Shown piece after piece: positions 1 to 11,200 of a stretch of DNA of 64,000 bases (the stretch's first letter is position 1; the number at the start of each line of letters is the position of its first letter). Origin of the DNA: Numida meleagris. Taxonomy: Eukaryota; Chordata; Aves; Galliformes; Numididae. The stretch is taken from the NCBI RefSeq assembly GCF_002078875.1, contig NC_034409.1, forward strand, positions 104,699,014-104,763,013, in the 5' to 3' direction. The translations under genes were made by a program, and so were the position numbers. The notes below the pieces were generated by a model, which was not told the origin of the DNA, did no database searches, and saw nothing but the letters and a program-made list of their open reading frames with translations.

Positions 1-467
1 TGGTAAGTTTTTGTGGCTCTTAATATCCAACAAAATTTTTTGCCTATCATTTTTTCCATTATAGACTTCTGTTATAAAGATCTCAAATCGAGCACAGATG
101 TAAAAGTAGGTGCAGATTCTAAAGCTTCTTCTTTATGTAGGTGTGTTTGAAAGGTGCTTTTGACAATATGAAACGTGTTGTTCTCACTGCAGTTGCCTCA
201 GCTGCTCATGTGACAGAACATTACTGTGGTTTAACAGCAATAGGCCCATTAGCTGACATTTGAAACACTGCAGAGTAAACTTTCTTGGATGTAATGTTCT
301 GCAGTTCACACAGGTAGGTGTTAAAGACACTTGGAGCACGTAATTGTTTCAAGTGCTGGTCTCTCTCAAGGCAGTTTCTTTCTGGAGTGTTTAATTGTTC
401 ATGAATCCACTAAACCAGTTCACTTCCTTTGCTCAGCTTAAATGACTTTCCTATTTGCCTGTTTCAG
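1..467 (+). other. CHAF1B: CHAF1B last intron (donor at 3, acceptor at 466-467)
   Basis: Bases 1-2 (TG) followed by GTAAGT form a strong splice donor, so the window appears to open two bases before the end of the penultimate CHAF1B exon. The intron would run from 3 to 467 and end in CTGTTTCAG, a good acceptor with a pyrimidine stretch. The single G left by the donor exon plus AG from the next exon makes a Glu codon, so phases agree. No other exon is evident between these sites. The assignment of the donor is inferred from consensus only, because the upstream exon lies outside the window. Confidence 0.6.
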
Positions 468-589
468 AGAGGCCGTTACCATCTGATGACAGTCTTCAAA
501 ATCCCCCACCTTCTAAACGTCCTAGAACTGAGGAAATGCCTCTTTCTGTGTCTGCTGAAGATCAGATCAGCTGCAAACCAAACAAATAA
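468..589 (+). CDS. CHAF1B: CHAF1B terminal coding exon (CAF-1 subunit p60), 3' partial gene
   Basis: This exon encodes the C-terminal tail of the p60 subunit of chromatin assembly factor 1, the nuclear chaperone that deposits newly made H3-H4 on replicating DNA. After a split codon it reads 39 residues and ends at TAA 587-589. The peptide has a Pro/Ser-rich start, then PPSKRPRTEE, then an acidic-to-polar end. This resembles the tail of vertebrate CHAF1B, where a Pro-Glu-Leu-Lys-Arg-Pro-Arg segment lies just before the end. The SKRPR cluster could act as a nuclear localisation signal. The WD40 propeller is encoded upstream, outside the window. The call is supported by the convergent neighbour CLDN14 at 27 kb, the same order and orientation as in human. 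The exon is too short for an ORF scan and was found from its acceptor and frame. Confidence 0.8.
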
Positions 590-985
590 CAGCTAGTTTG
601 TTAGTAGACTCTTCAGTCTGAACGCAGTGCAGCCGTACCTGAGAACTCATTTCTTTTTGTGAATGATAAATCCTCAATTCCTGATTAAAGCACCGTATGC
701 GTATTTGACATAGTGCTGTGAGTAAGCTGGCAGTAGTAGACTGTTTTCAGGAACGTAGCCTCACAGAAGAGGAAATAATTCTGAAGTGTCTTCTAAGTGT
801 AGTTCTATTTCTTGAAGACAGAATTCTTCGATGCCACAGTTCAAGGAAATCATGAAAATCTGGCTATTGAAAAGCCGTACAGTAACCTAAGTGTTTCCAT
901 CAAAGTTCCCTGAGTCAACATTTATAAAGTATCGTGTCCTCCAGCAACGTGTCTGGCAAATAAATGGAATTTCTAAGGAATTGAG
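590..985 (+). other. CHAF1B: CHAF1B 3' UTR (short form)
   Basis: Sequence after the stop codon is AT-rich and has no long reading frame. It reaches an AATAAA at 959-964, with U- and GU-containing sequence just after it. A cleavage site around 980 would give a 3' UTR of about 390 nt. The exact end cannot be seen from sequence. Confidence 0.55.
959..964 (+). terminator. CHAF1B: Candidate proximal CHAF1B poly(A) signal AATAAA
   Basis: This is a canonical hexamer 370 bases after the CHAF1B stop codon. It is followed within 30 bases by a T-rich stretch (TTCATTCTGATTTGATGT) that can serve as a downstream element. Confidence 0.55.
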
Positions 986-1409
986 TTCATTCTGATTTGA
1001 TGTCACTTAAGAAAAAGGAAAGAAACAAAAAACCTGAAGCTGTTTCACACAGGCAGCTTGGCTTATACATTGTAGCAATGTGCAAAATAATCAATGCTTT
1101 CCAGTACCTGTGGAATGGAAGCAAATGTTCATATGCTCTGAATGCAGCGGCATGCAATATGACTAATAGAGAAACAGGAATCAGAAGCTAAAACTGCAAG
1201 AAACAAGAAATCATAAGGAAGAAACCCTCTGAAGACCTGTTACAAGCATTAGACAATGGAAGAAAGTTCTTCACTGAACAGAGAAGCTTCTATATTTGCA
1301 AAAATGCTGATGTGAGATTTTCCTGAGGCAGCAAGATTTGAATCTATACATTAAAAGTACACAAAAAGCTTTCCCCCTGTTGTTTTTCCTGACTCAAGCT
1401 CTTTTGGAC

Positions 1410-1420
1410 AATAAAATAAA
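1410..1420 (+). terminator. CHAF1B: Candidate distal CHAF1B poly(A) signals (two overlapping AATAAA)
   Basis: AATAAAATAAA gives two overlapping hexamers 820 bases after the stop. TGTGTATT and TTTGTTTAATATTT follow, which is GU/U-rich as expected downstream of a cleavage site. A longer 3' UTR ending near 1440 is therefore possible. Confidence 0.4.
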
Positions 1421-1440
1421 ACACAAATCCAATGTGTATT

Positions 1441-3140
1441 ATGCTTTTAAAAGTTGATTTGTTTAATATTTCCTATGATTAAACTATGACCTAAAATTGG
1501 AAAGAACACCAAAATCTTTGAAAACCACTACACTGAATTTTATCTGGTGTACAGAGACTCCCGTAGTAGAATGCTCAGCCACAGTATTCTGAGCTTATCC
1601 ATTTCATTATTTTTGTTCAATATCAGATATTTATTTTTAAGAAGATAATACTTAACATGTAAATAGTTGTTGTAGTTAACGATACCTTGTAGACATTTTG
1701 AACAAAATTTTCTCTTGTGATTTAGCTCACACTTTTGTATCATGTGAAGTTCTGAAACACGTGGGAGGGGAAAGCTAGAATTCATATTAAACCTCTTTGA
1801 TTTCCTTGGATTTGTTTGTTTTTAAGGTGTCTAATTAGTCTTTATTTTCTGTCAGTTTCTGAGTAAGTGGACAAATGCAAATGTGGGCATGCAGAAATAG
1901 AAATGTTTCAGGAGTGTTTCATAAAAATTTCACAAAGAAGAAATGCTTACAGATACCTGTTCAAAAAAAATTTCAGGCAAATGAAATAGTTGACTACAAT
2001 CTTCAACAGAAATTAGTAAGCTAACTGTTCTAGGAAACTAACTGTATTTTTCTTTAAACCATTGAGATGAAGGTATAACTTTACTAGAACTAGCCAGACT
2101 TGGGTTTTCTCACAGCCAGGAATAAAAAAGCTATTACCAAGTAAAGCTGCATCTAAAGCAGTTTTTTTTCCCCGAAATGTATAGAAATAAAATTTGTAGA
2201 GATCTGAATTGATAGCTAAAAAGCAGATGTTTGTAGCTAACACAGCAATGCATGGGTGGTTTTTTGTATATTTGTTGTTAATACAGCGATGTGTGTTTTT
2301 TTTCTCTTGAGCTGTAAGAACGGTTGTATTTCATCTTTCTGTAGGACAGTGACCCACTTAATATTTCAGTGATTCATTTTGTGCACTGCAAAGGATCCTT
2401 TGAATTCAAACTTACATTTCTAAATACTGATTGCAAAGCTATCCTATTTGTTGGTGTGCTTTGTTTTCTCACAAAATGCATTTCATCATAAGCTTCTTGC
2501 TGTTGAAAGCTATAAGATTGAATGTATTATTTTAGTGTTAGTGACATAACTGGCCTTTGTGGTCTTCGAGTGTAATTAATTACTAGAGTATTAGTCTTTA
2601 TTTCATGCCACACCCGTTCAAATAACAAGCACATTTATTTATATAGTTGCTAGCTTATTTTCTCACTGCCTTGCAGTGTAATTGGATTGGTAAATTTATC
2701 GACACTTTCACTGCTTCCATTTGGAGATTATTTCCACATCATCATCTCTGTCATAATGCTCTATCTGGTATTTTTCCTTTCCAAATCAGGACTTCTTTCT
2801 TTAGTTTTAGTTTTAGTTTTCTCCTGCTACTATAATTTCTTACTTCTCTTTTCCATTTGTTCTCTGTTAGTTACATTCTACTTTGTTGTTAAGAGGCAGC
2901 AAATCAATTTCAAACTTGGGAACTGCAGAACTCTTCATTGGGTGTCCAAAACTTGCACCCAGTCAAAAATACTTTGTACCTGTGTATGTCAGTATCCTCC
3001 CAACAAATCCCCTGAAAGGCCAAATAAACAGGATTTTGATACAGTTTGTGTTCTCTGAGTGAAAGTAGCATGGTCTTCTGTACCTGTTGGACCACAGTGC
3101 ACATGGATTACTGAGTCTCCCTGTCTCTTACCCCGTGGTA
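1441..3140. other. Intergenic DNA, AT-rich, no gene seen
   Basis: Reading frames are short and without recognisable domains. A small TTTTAG hexanucleotide run lies at 2800-2820. No CR1 is recognised until 3141. Confidence 0.6.
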
Positions 3141-3241
3141 AGGCTGGAGGGGGCTCTGAGCAACCTGATGTAGCTGTAGGTGTCCCAGTTCATTGCAAGG
3201 GAGTTGGACCAGATGGCTTTTAAAGGTCTCTTCCAACTCAA
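3141..3241 (+). mobile_element. CR1 LINE, 3' end fragment
   Basis: The segment runs from GGCTGGAGGGGGCTCTGAG to AAGGTCTCTTCCAACTC, the sense 3' end of a CR1 element, 5'-truncated to about 100 bp. The terminal 8-bp repeats are not preserved. Confidence 0.85.
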
Positions 3242-4509
3242 AATGATGCTGCTGCTGTGCCTGCTTCATGACCATCCCCATGTCTTAGTGCTGATTCAGC
3301 TGCTTTTTTACTGCAAGCCTCAGTTTCTACTTCAGTCAGGTGATTAGCTCTCAGGGGGATTCCAAGGAGCTGCCTGTCACAAGGGAAGAAACCCTCATCA
3401 TCTTTTTTTTTACTTCTTACAAGACTGTCATCATCCATGAAGAGTGCAAGTTTTGTTTGCCTGTTTCTCTGTGGACTCCTTGGAAAAATTTATGCCTCTT
3501 TTTCAGAAGCCCAGGCTCCCCAGCATACAGGCAGTGGCAGAAGCACCGACTTCTGCCAGCTCAGTCAGAGACTTTTCCATAGCTAGTATCTACCTCACAG
3601 GGAGATATGTGTTCTATTTATGTTGTGACATCAGGGTCACTTGAGACCATAGGAGATCTTACCAGACACTTTGAACTATTTCTTGAAGGACAAGACTTGA
3701 TGCCCAGGCTTATACCAGACAGATCACTTACAGAGGACACCAGAGATTCTGCTGATAAAAAGCACCTTCAAACCTTGGAATCACCTCAGGTGTTCTTCAG
3801 GCAAAATCCCTGTAGGTGGAATCATGAACTGTGTAGCTCTGTTGTTTCCTCTCCTGCTTTTCTTGCACGAAAGGCAGACATCTCTCAGGCACTGTTCTTC
3901 CTAGCTAGTCACATAAGGCTTCTGGACTCTGAATAGCTCAGTCATTTGTTATGCCTTGCAGTCCATTCAGCTTGTGCTTCTTAGGCATTCCCTCTATAAG
4001 AGTTTACTAGGACTGTTGGCATGCACATTTCAGTAAAATCAAGAATTAACTCCCCCCCACTACAGAGGAGTTGCCCACTTGCCCTTGGGGCTTAAGCTAT
4101 CCCACAGGTTTGGAGTATGAAGGCCTTAATAAGAGCCTTCAAACTGTGTTGGGACCTAGTGTCACATGGAATGGTCGTCTTCATCCAGAGGCTATAAAGG
4201 CAGGTTATGTACTCTGACAGAGTTCAGAGTATGTCCTGAAACTTCCAAGATGAAGCCACCTCTGATGCAAAAACTGGGCTCAGCTGAGTGTTTTTTTTTT
4301 CTGATGAAATATAATCTTCCACTGGATACCACTCAAGCAACCACTTAGATATTCCTTAAACATTATGTTACAGCAAAGGCATCAGAACTGTTGCCATTCT
4401 CAGTAGAAGCTGTTCCACAGGTGCTTTCCATGTGAAGGATTCCAGGCTTCTCTCTCCAAGTAAATTTAATCATACAAATTTTTCCCTCGACACTGTGGAG
4501 GCCAGAGCT
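3242..4509. other. Intergenic, nothing recognised
   Basis: Several overlapping short open frames occur here, the longest 109 codons at 3607-3936. None shows a recognisable domain, and I regard them as chance. A T-run lies at 4291-4300. Confidence 0.5.
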
Positions 4510-4791
4510 GGAGTGCTACATCCACTTCTGGCCTCTACAGTACAAGAGAAACACAGAGCTCTTGGAGGAACTCTCATGAAAGGCCACTAAGATGACGAAG
4601 GACCCTGGAGCATCTCCCTATGAAGAAAAGTTGAGAGAGCTAGGACTGTTCAGCTTACAGAAGAGATGGGTTGTGGGTGATCTCATCGGTGTCTATAAAT
4701 ACCTGAAGGGAGGCTGTGAAGAAGATGGAACCAGGCTCTTCAGTGGTGCCAGTAAGAGGATAAGAGACAATGTGCACAAGCTGCAACACAG
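4510..4791 (+). mobile_element. CR1 LINE internal fragment
   Basis: The sense-strand CR1 sequence runs from GGAGTGCTACATCC through CATCTCCCTATGAAGAAAAG and ATAAATACCTGAAGGGAGG to the AGACAATGTGCACAAGCTG region. It lacks the usual 3' end and is diverged. It belongs to a different CR1 subfamily from the copies that carry TACAACCACCTGA. Confidence 0.85.
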
Positions 4792-5179
4792 TTTTCCTTT
4801 TTCAGCTGGTTTTCTTACACGTACTTTACTTACCTGACCTTGTAAAAGGTCATCTTTATGTCCCAACTCTGCATGTTATTTTAATTGTGTCTGGAAGTAT
4901 ATGTAATCATTTACCAATGCCAGAAGAAAACAATTTCTTTGTTATTTTGACCTAAGTGCCCTTTTTTCTTTTGTTGGTGAATAATTGTTTAGTTGTACGA
5001 AGTTCAGCCCGTGGTTCAAAAAGCCCTAGCTGCTGAAGCACAAGAAGTGAGATTTATGTAAAAAGAAAGCACAGAGTGCCCACTTGATGTCGCTGTGCTA
5101 ACAGGATTCTTCCTCTTGTGGCTAAGGGGAAAAATGATTCAGGCAGCAAGAAAACAGTTTTAATAACAAGTTGTAATTG

Positions 5180-5225
5180 AATCTATATAACGAATATAAA
5201 TTAATCTATAAAACAAATATAAATT
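5180..5225 (+). repeat. Two-copy 23-bp AT-rich tandem repeat
   Basis: Units at 5180-5202 and 5203-5225 both start AATCTATA and end AATATAAATT. They differ at two positions. It is a short local duplication with no clear function. Confidence 0.8.
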
Positions 5226-8200
5226 ATCACCAAATAAATTAGTTTTATTATTTTGACAAGCTTCCTTCTAAAAGGATGTGTTTGCTTTTTATTTATGATG
5301 TCCTTTCCAGGATACCTCTTCTTTGTTGGGACATACAAAGCAATAGATCTGAAATACCATATACAGCCCTAAACTTTCCAGGAATCTCTTCAGCATCGTT
5401 TCTGCTGAAAAGCTCTTTGAAGAGGGAATAGGATCTGGAATGTGTATGGGCCATCCAGTTGGCATAAACTCCAGGATCAGTTTTGGATTGTCTTTCCAGG
5501 AGTTCCCAGGTTATGATACACATACCGCTGCATGTTTGCATGCCCCACTCCTATGTCAAAAGTTCATTGTGTGTGTCCATATAACGGTACCAGCTTATCT
5601 GTTCTAATTTGTCTTTAAAAGTTGCACTGCCATTTTATTTGTCTTCTAGCCTATTAAAAGGAAATGCAAAAGATGAGGGCAGTCACACGTAGCTGCATGT
5701 CTAGAAGAGAGTGGATGGAGGGCGTGAGGGCACTATGCGAGCAATCCCCTCATGTGAACTGTGTTCTGTCTGCAAGAGCAAAAAGACAACTCCTTAATTA
5801 TATGTCTTTTTTTATTATTTTTTTGCTTGGAAATGTACTTTCTGCTGCTTCCCCCTTGTGTCAGACTGGTGCTGCCCAATCGGTGTCTTTTCCATTGCTG
5901 AGTTATGAGTCATTAAAATCACAAGGAGTACTTGCTCCTCAACAAAAACATGCAGATTTACTACCTTAAAAAAAGAAACAATTTGGTGAGCCACTGAACT
6001 ATTGTGACCTTGTTTCATACAGGTACATAGCTATTTGCACTAGTGTTTTCAAATAGGCTTTGCAGTATTTTATACTGAGGGGATTCACTGCTGTCTTGCA
6101 GCTGGAAGGACTTTTTGGTGTGTAATAAGGGTTAATTTTTAGACAGCTAGACATAATGCTGTCGGTGCTGTCAGTGCTAGTTTTATTTTTTCCTCTATCC
6201 AGCTACCTATATTAAATACATCCCATTATTTAATTGCTTTTTGTCAAAGCTTGGTTCATATTTGCTTAGGGATTCAAAATGGAATCTCTTTATTGTTTAT
6301 ACACATGCTGTGTGTTTACATAGATTTTGTTTCTCATAAAGGAAAATGAGTTTAACAAGGTACCTATGCCCTGTTTTCTGCTGTAGGAGTGCCAGGATCA
6401 TGAAGAAGAGCCAGGCTAGAGCTACTTGAAAATAAATACAGCAAAGAGGATTTGCTATGTGAAACCTATCTGCTTTCTCATATCACTCTTTTTTAGTGGT
6501 GCTAATTTTAAAAAAAAATCTGTTGCAGTTCAAAGACTCACTGCTATATGATAACAGAAGATTTCTTTGTGGAATTCAGGTATGCAGCTGAAAATTGGAA
6601 GCATGTAAGAAGTGGGAGAGGTCACTCCCAGGCATAAAATACATGAGCCAGATTTTCAGAACTACCAAGAGTTTGTAAGTAGAGGTTGAGAACTAATCTG
6701 TTCAGCAGTAATATTCAGTCGTATTCTAAAAGGTGCTACAGACACAGACATTGCTTTTTAATGTGAAGAATTACATGGAATCAGTGGCTGTTCTAGCAGT
6801 CTGCTTCTAACTCATCTGGTAGGTCAGTGGATCTCTCACAGAGTCTGCTCCTTCTTCTGACTATATGTGATTTTTGCTAACGTACACATATGTCTGGGCA
6901 AATATAGGAGACGTGATAATTCAGATCTCATCAGACAGGCAAGGAGCGCTATGGAGTACATTCTCCTAACTAGGCTCCTGTCTGGACAAGCAGGAAATAA
7001 CCGTGGGATGATGAGGCTATCACCTGGATTTTCACCCCTCAGCATTTCCTTGCAAAGAGAACTTGAGGACAGCTCTTATGGCAACAGGCAGAAAGACACT
7101 TTGTAGCAGCCCCAAATCTCTTAGGTGCTCACTGTTGGCTCTTGAGTCCAAACAGAAAAACATGATCAGACAAATGTGAGACAGTGCCCCTACCTAGTGG
7201 TACCTCTGGATCTTCTCTTTGCTGTGTAAGGAGTAGGAAAGGGCCACGGTTACTGAGAATAACACAGGTAGAAATGGAGGTGGCTGGAAAAAGCAAAGTC
7301 ATTGGTGTGGATTAAGATTTTTGAGCCGGGATGTAGAGAGATACTTGAAGGTTGGTAAGTGAAGTAGAAGAAACCAGCATTTGGGAAAATGAGCAAAATC
7401 GATGGGAAGCTGAGAGTACAGAAAGCTTTACTAGTGGCAGGGGAGTCTGGCGTAATTGAGAGTTCCTATGCAGGAAGGACTCAGCCCTGCAATAACCTTA
7501 ACCTGGGAGTACCTGGTTTTCCAGGAAAGGTTACTGTCACATTATTACTTTGTTTCCTCTGGAAAATGAAACCTCTTTTCTAGTCTCCAAACTCTTAGCT
7601 TTGTGGTCTCCTGCCAGCAGGTGACAACATTCATGGAATTAGCTGCTTATCAAACTAAGTGGAAACACAACTGTGCTCCAGAAAGCAGGTTTTTCTTAAA
7701 GATGTTACTCACATATCTTTGTGTTGACTTTCCTAAAAAGTGATTATTTGTTGTTCCTTTCTACCTGATGAACAAGAAATTTTGAGAATATGCTTCTACA
7801 GAAAATGGTTCTTTCAGGAGGAAAACGTGACAGACAGACTTCAATCAAAATATCTCCTCCATGCTGCCAGCTGTGAAACAGTGCACAGTCTCTCCTAATC
7901 TGCTCATCAGCAGTGTCTCAGGTGGATCTGAAGGCTTTTCCAGCAGGAGCTGATGCTGCAGTCTCCAGTCAATTGATCTTTGATGAGTCAGTGTCCTGGG
8001 TTGAGGTGGCAGATACTCAGGACTGCAGCAGTGTGGAAGGCTGGCTGCTCAGAGATCTAGCAGAGCTTCTGGTCTGGGGAGCGGTGAGCTGGAGGTTCTG
8101 ATAGTTTTAATGAAAAGGCTGCTGTGGATTTGGATGCTGAGAGAAGCCTACCAGGCAAAGAGCACACAAGATGTAAGAGAGTGCTACGTTTACAAGGTAT

Positions 8201-11200
8201 TTTTGTCCCTTTCCCACCACATTCCAAATAGGAATAGGAGATCTAGAGATCTGTTGGGCCTTCTTTGGCAGCAATTACACTGCCAGTAAGTTCTGATGCA
8301 AAATCCCTAAATTTGGTACCAATTATCATTCTCTCTGACCGGCTCAGAATCACATGTAGGTCTATTCCTCCTCTCATGAGGTTTTGAGGTACTGCCCTTT
8401 TCTTGATGCTGTTTCTTCAGGGAGTTGGCAGAGCAGCCTATGGATGTCAATGTTCCCCTGAACTAGCAGCTCTGGCCTTCTCTGAGTGTGGCCTTTGCGT
8501 AGCCACTGCTCTTTCAGTCCTCCTTCCAAAAGAGGCATGAGAGAAGGAATAAGTACTTGCTTCTCTGCTGTGGTGTCATGAACTTGCTGTGATCTGCTGA
8601 GCCCTCCCTTCCACCAGCATGGCCTGACCTTGTCTTTCTGACTTAGTGTCCTGGGCTGCGGGTGCTCTAGCGCCAGCAGAAGAGCTGGAATTTGCAAACG
8701 GAGAGCAGTTAAGCTTTTCCCCTGCCAGTTCCCTTTCATGTGTGCCAAACCAGCATACAGCGCTGTTTTTCTTGAGCCTGGCAGCCACTTTCATCCAAGT
8801 GATATTGCTGAGAATGCGGCTGCTTATTGCCTCAGCTGAAAACCCAAAAAGCCATGGCCTGGAGGCCTCTTGGCCTGCAACTTGAGAGGGTTTGCCTCTG
8901 AGAGCATGAATAATTAAAAAGGTTCACAAATTTCTTTCTGTCTGGAAACTGTTCATAAATCTGGGCTTGTCCAGGGGCTGTGAGAACCTGATCCTGGTTC
9001 TCATGAAAGCAGAAGACCTTTTTGTATCTTTTCAGCATGGACTGATGGATGTTTGTCTGAAATCTCCAAAGCTTCAGTGTTTGGATTTTCTTTGTGCTAT
9101 GCAGTTGTTTATTTGCAGAGATGTTAAATTCATTCTGTGCTTAAGTACATAAGTGCTCTAGCTTATGTTGATATCCTTTTTTTTTTAATGTTTTACGTTT
9201 CGAAACATTTATCCTGCTATGACTTATATTAACCAGAAAAGCTTCATTTTGAAGGGCCTTATTTCTCTGACACTTGTATGATACGATTCTTAGGCACACC
9301 AGTGATGATTATAAATAACGTGAGGTTTTTGTCTAGGTATAAAATTTGCCTGTGAACTTAACAAGCAAGAAGAAATAAATAATTTGAGCAGGCATATTTA
9401 TTTCGAATAACTTGAAATAAGGCATTCTTAAGCTTTGTTTGCTAAGGGAAACAGGCCAGGTTGAAATGGAAATGGATATTTGTATATATTAGCCTGTTTA
9501 ATTGAACTGGTTTAAAACCATACTGTGGGCTAAATGAATGCCACCTACTACATAAGTGGGCACTGCAGGAGCTTTGTGGATGTTTTTATTTTGCCTGTCA
9601 TGGCACCAGCAAGGTTGCACCAGCTGGATGTACTTATACATAGTGGGGCATGAAATAAGGAATGGATTTAGTCTACAAGCAGAAGAGAGAGAATATGTTG
9701 GCTCTGTGCTCCAGCATTTTAAACTTGTATTTTGACTCTACAAAGAAGCTGCATCTCTGCTGTGTGATAATTTATTGCAAGAAGGCAGTGTCTGGAGCCA
9801 GCAACAAGATAAATCAGTGTGTCTCACGTGTATATACAGTGATAACACCAACCAGTCTTGCTGCAATATTTTGTCTGGATGCAAGTGTGTGTTCTTGAGA
9901 ACAGACAGTACAGTAACAAAGCTGAGTTACTGGTTATTGGAACATGTCTCATACAATTGTCAGTGCTCTGTAGTGGGCTAGTCTAAGTGTGTATGTATGT
10001 GTACCTAGACTGTTCTTCATCCAAGGAAACTGGAGTGTCTTGCAAGTGCCTGTGTATGGATTAGTTCTTTGAAGAAGTGCTGTTAGTAAATACGTTCTTG
10101 TTTCTATTTCGTTCATCAGATTCCCAGAAATAAGGAAGCAGTTTTCAAAATGGATTGTACATTTGCAACAACTTACAAGTCAGGTGTATATACACATTCT
10201 ACTTTTTACAAAATTTGCAAACCTAGGTCATGCTGTGATGTGGACATCCCTTGTCCATTTTTTGGTCAGAATAGAGTTGCTTGTTGTGATTTTGCAGAGA
10301 AAGGGGTGCCATTCCTAACAGTAATAAGAAAAACTAATTATGGCATTTGGACTTTAACACTTTACTTGAAGCCATTGCAGATATGAAAGATATGTAAAAT
10401 GACTGTTTGTTCTTCCCTACTGCTTTCTGCAGTAAGAGGTGATTCTCAGTTTTTTAATTTCTTGGTGAATAACTCAAGATTGATTTTTGGAGTGAATTCT
10501 TAAGTATGAGGTATAAATCCATGAGGACAGGAATCACAATGAAAGGGGTAGTGTAACTGTCTATTGTACCTGCATTCTTGCTTCATAAACCACTACTGTA
10601 GGAAGGGGCTATTTATATTCTATAATAATAACAAGCAACTTAATAATAACAAACACTGCTTTTTCATTTTAGCAGCAGGATTCAGAGGATGCGTTCTGCT
10701 TTCTGATACTTAATAAATTCAGGATCATGCCTGAGCATTTGCTTATAGTAGCCACACGATGGCAATATTGCTAATCTTTAACTTTATTAGTATAACCACC
10801 TTGCTAGCTCTGGTTTTGATTCAGAATACGGTATGTAATTCTACAAAAATACTGAGTATCTCTGTCTTTTAGAGGAAAAATTTCATAATTAGACTTTATA
10901 TATGTGATATCTGTTGTATATTTGGCCCATGGTCACATCCCTCATTTCAAGGGGAAAAAAGAATCCTAATGCCACTTGATCTGTGACAACACAAGAAGTG
11001 CTTCATCTGGGTGATGCTGAGACTCTGGAAACATGCATTATCCATGAAATAGGAGAATACCAAAAAGAAGGAAGGAAGTCTGAAAGATGTTTTCTGAGTA
11101 ACCGAAGGCACAGACTTTTTTTCAGACTGGTATTTCTTATCAGCAGCATGGAGCAAATACTTCTATGAACTGTGTCACAAACATTTTTGTTCTCGGCATT

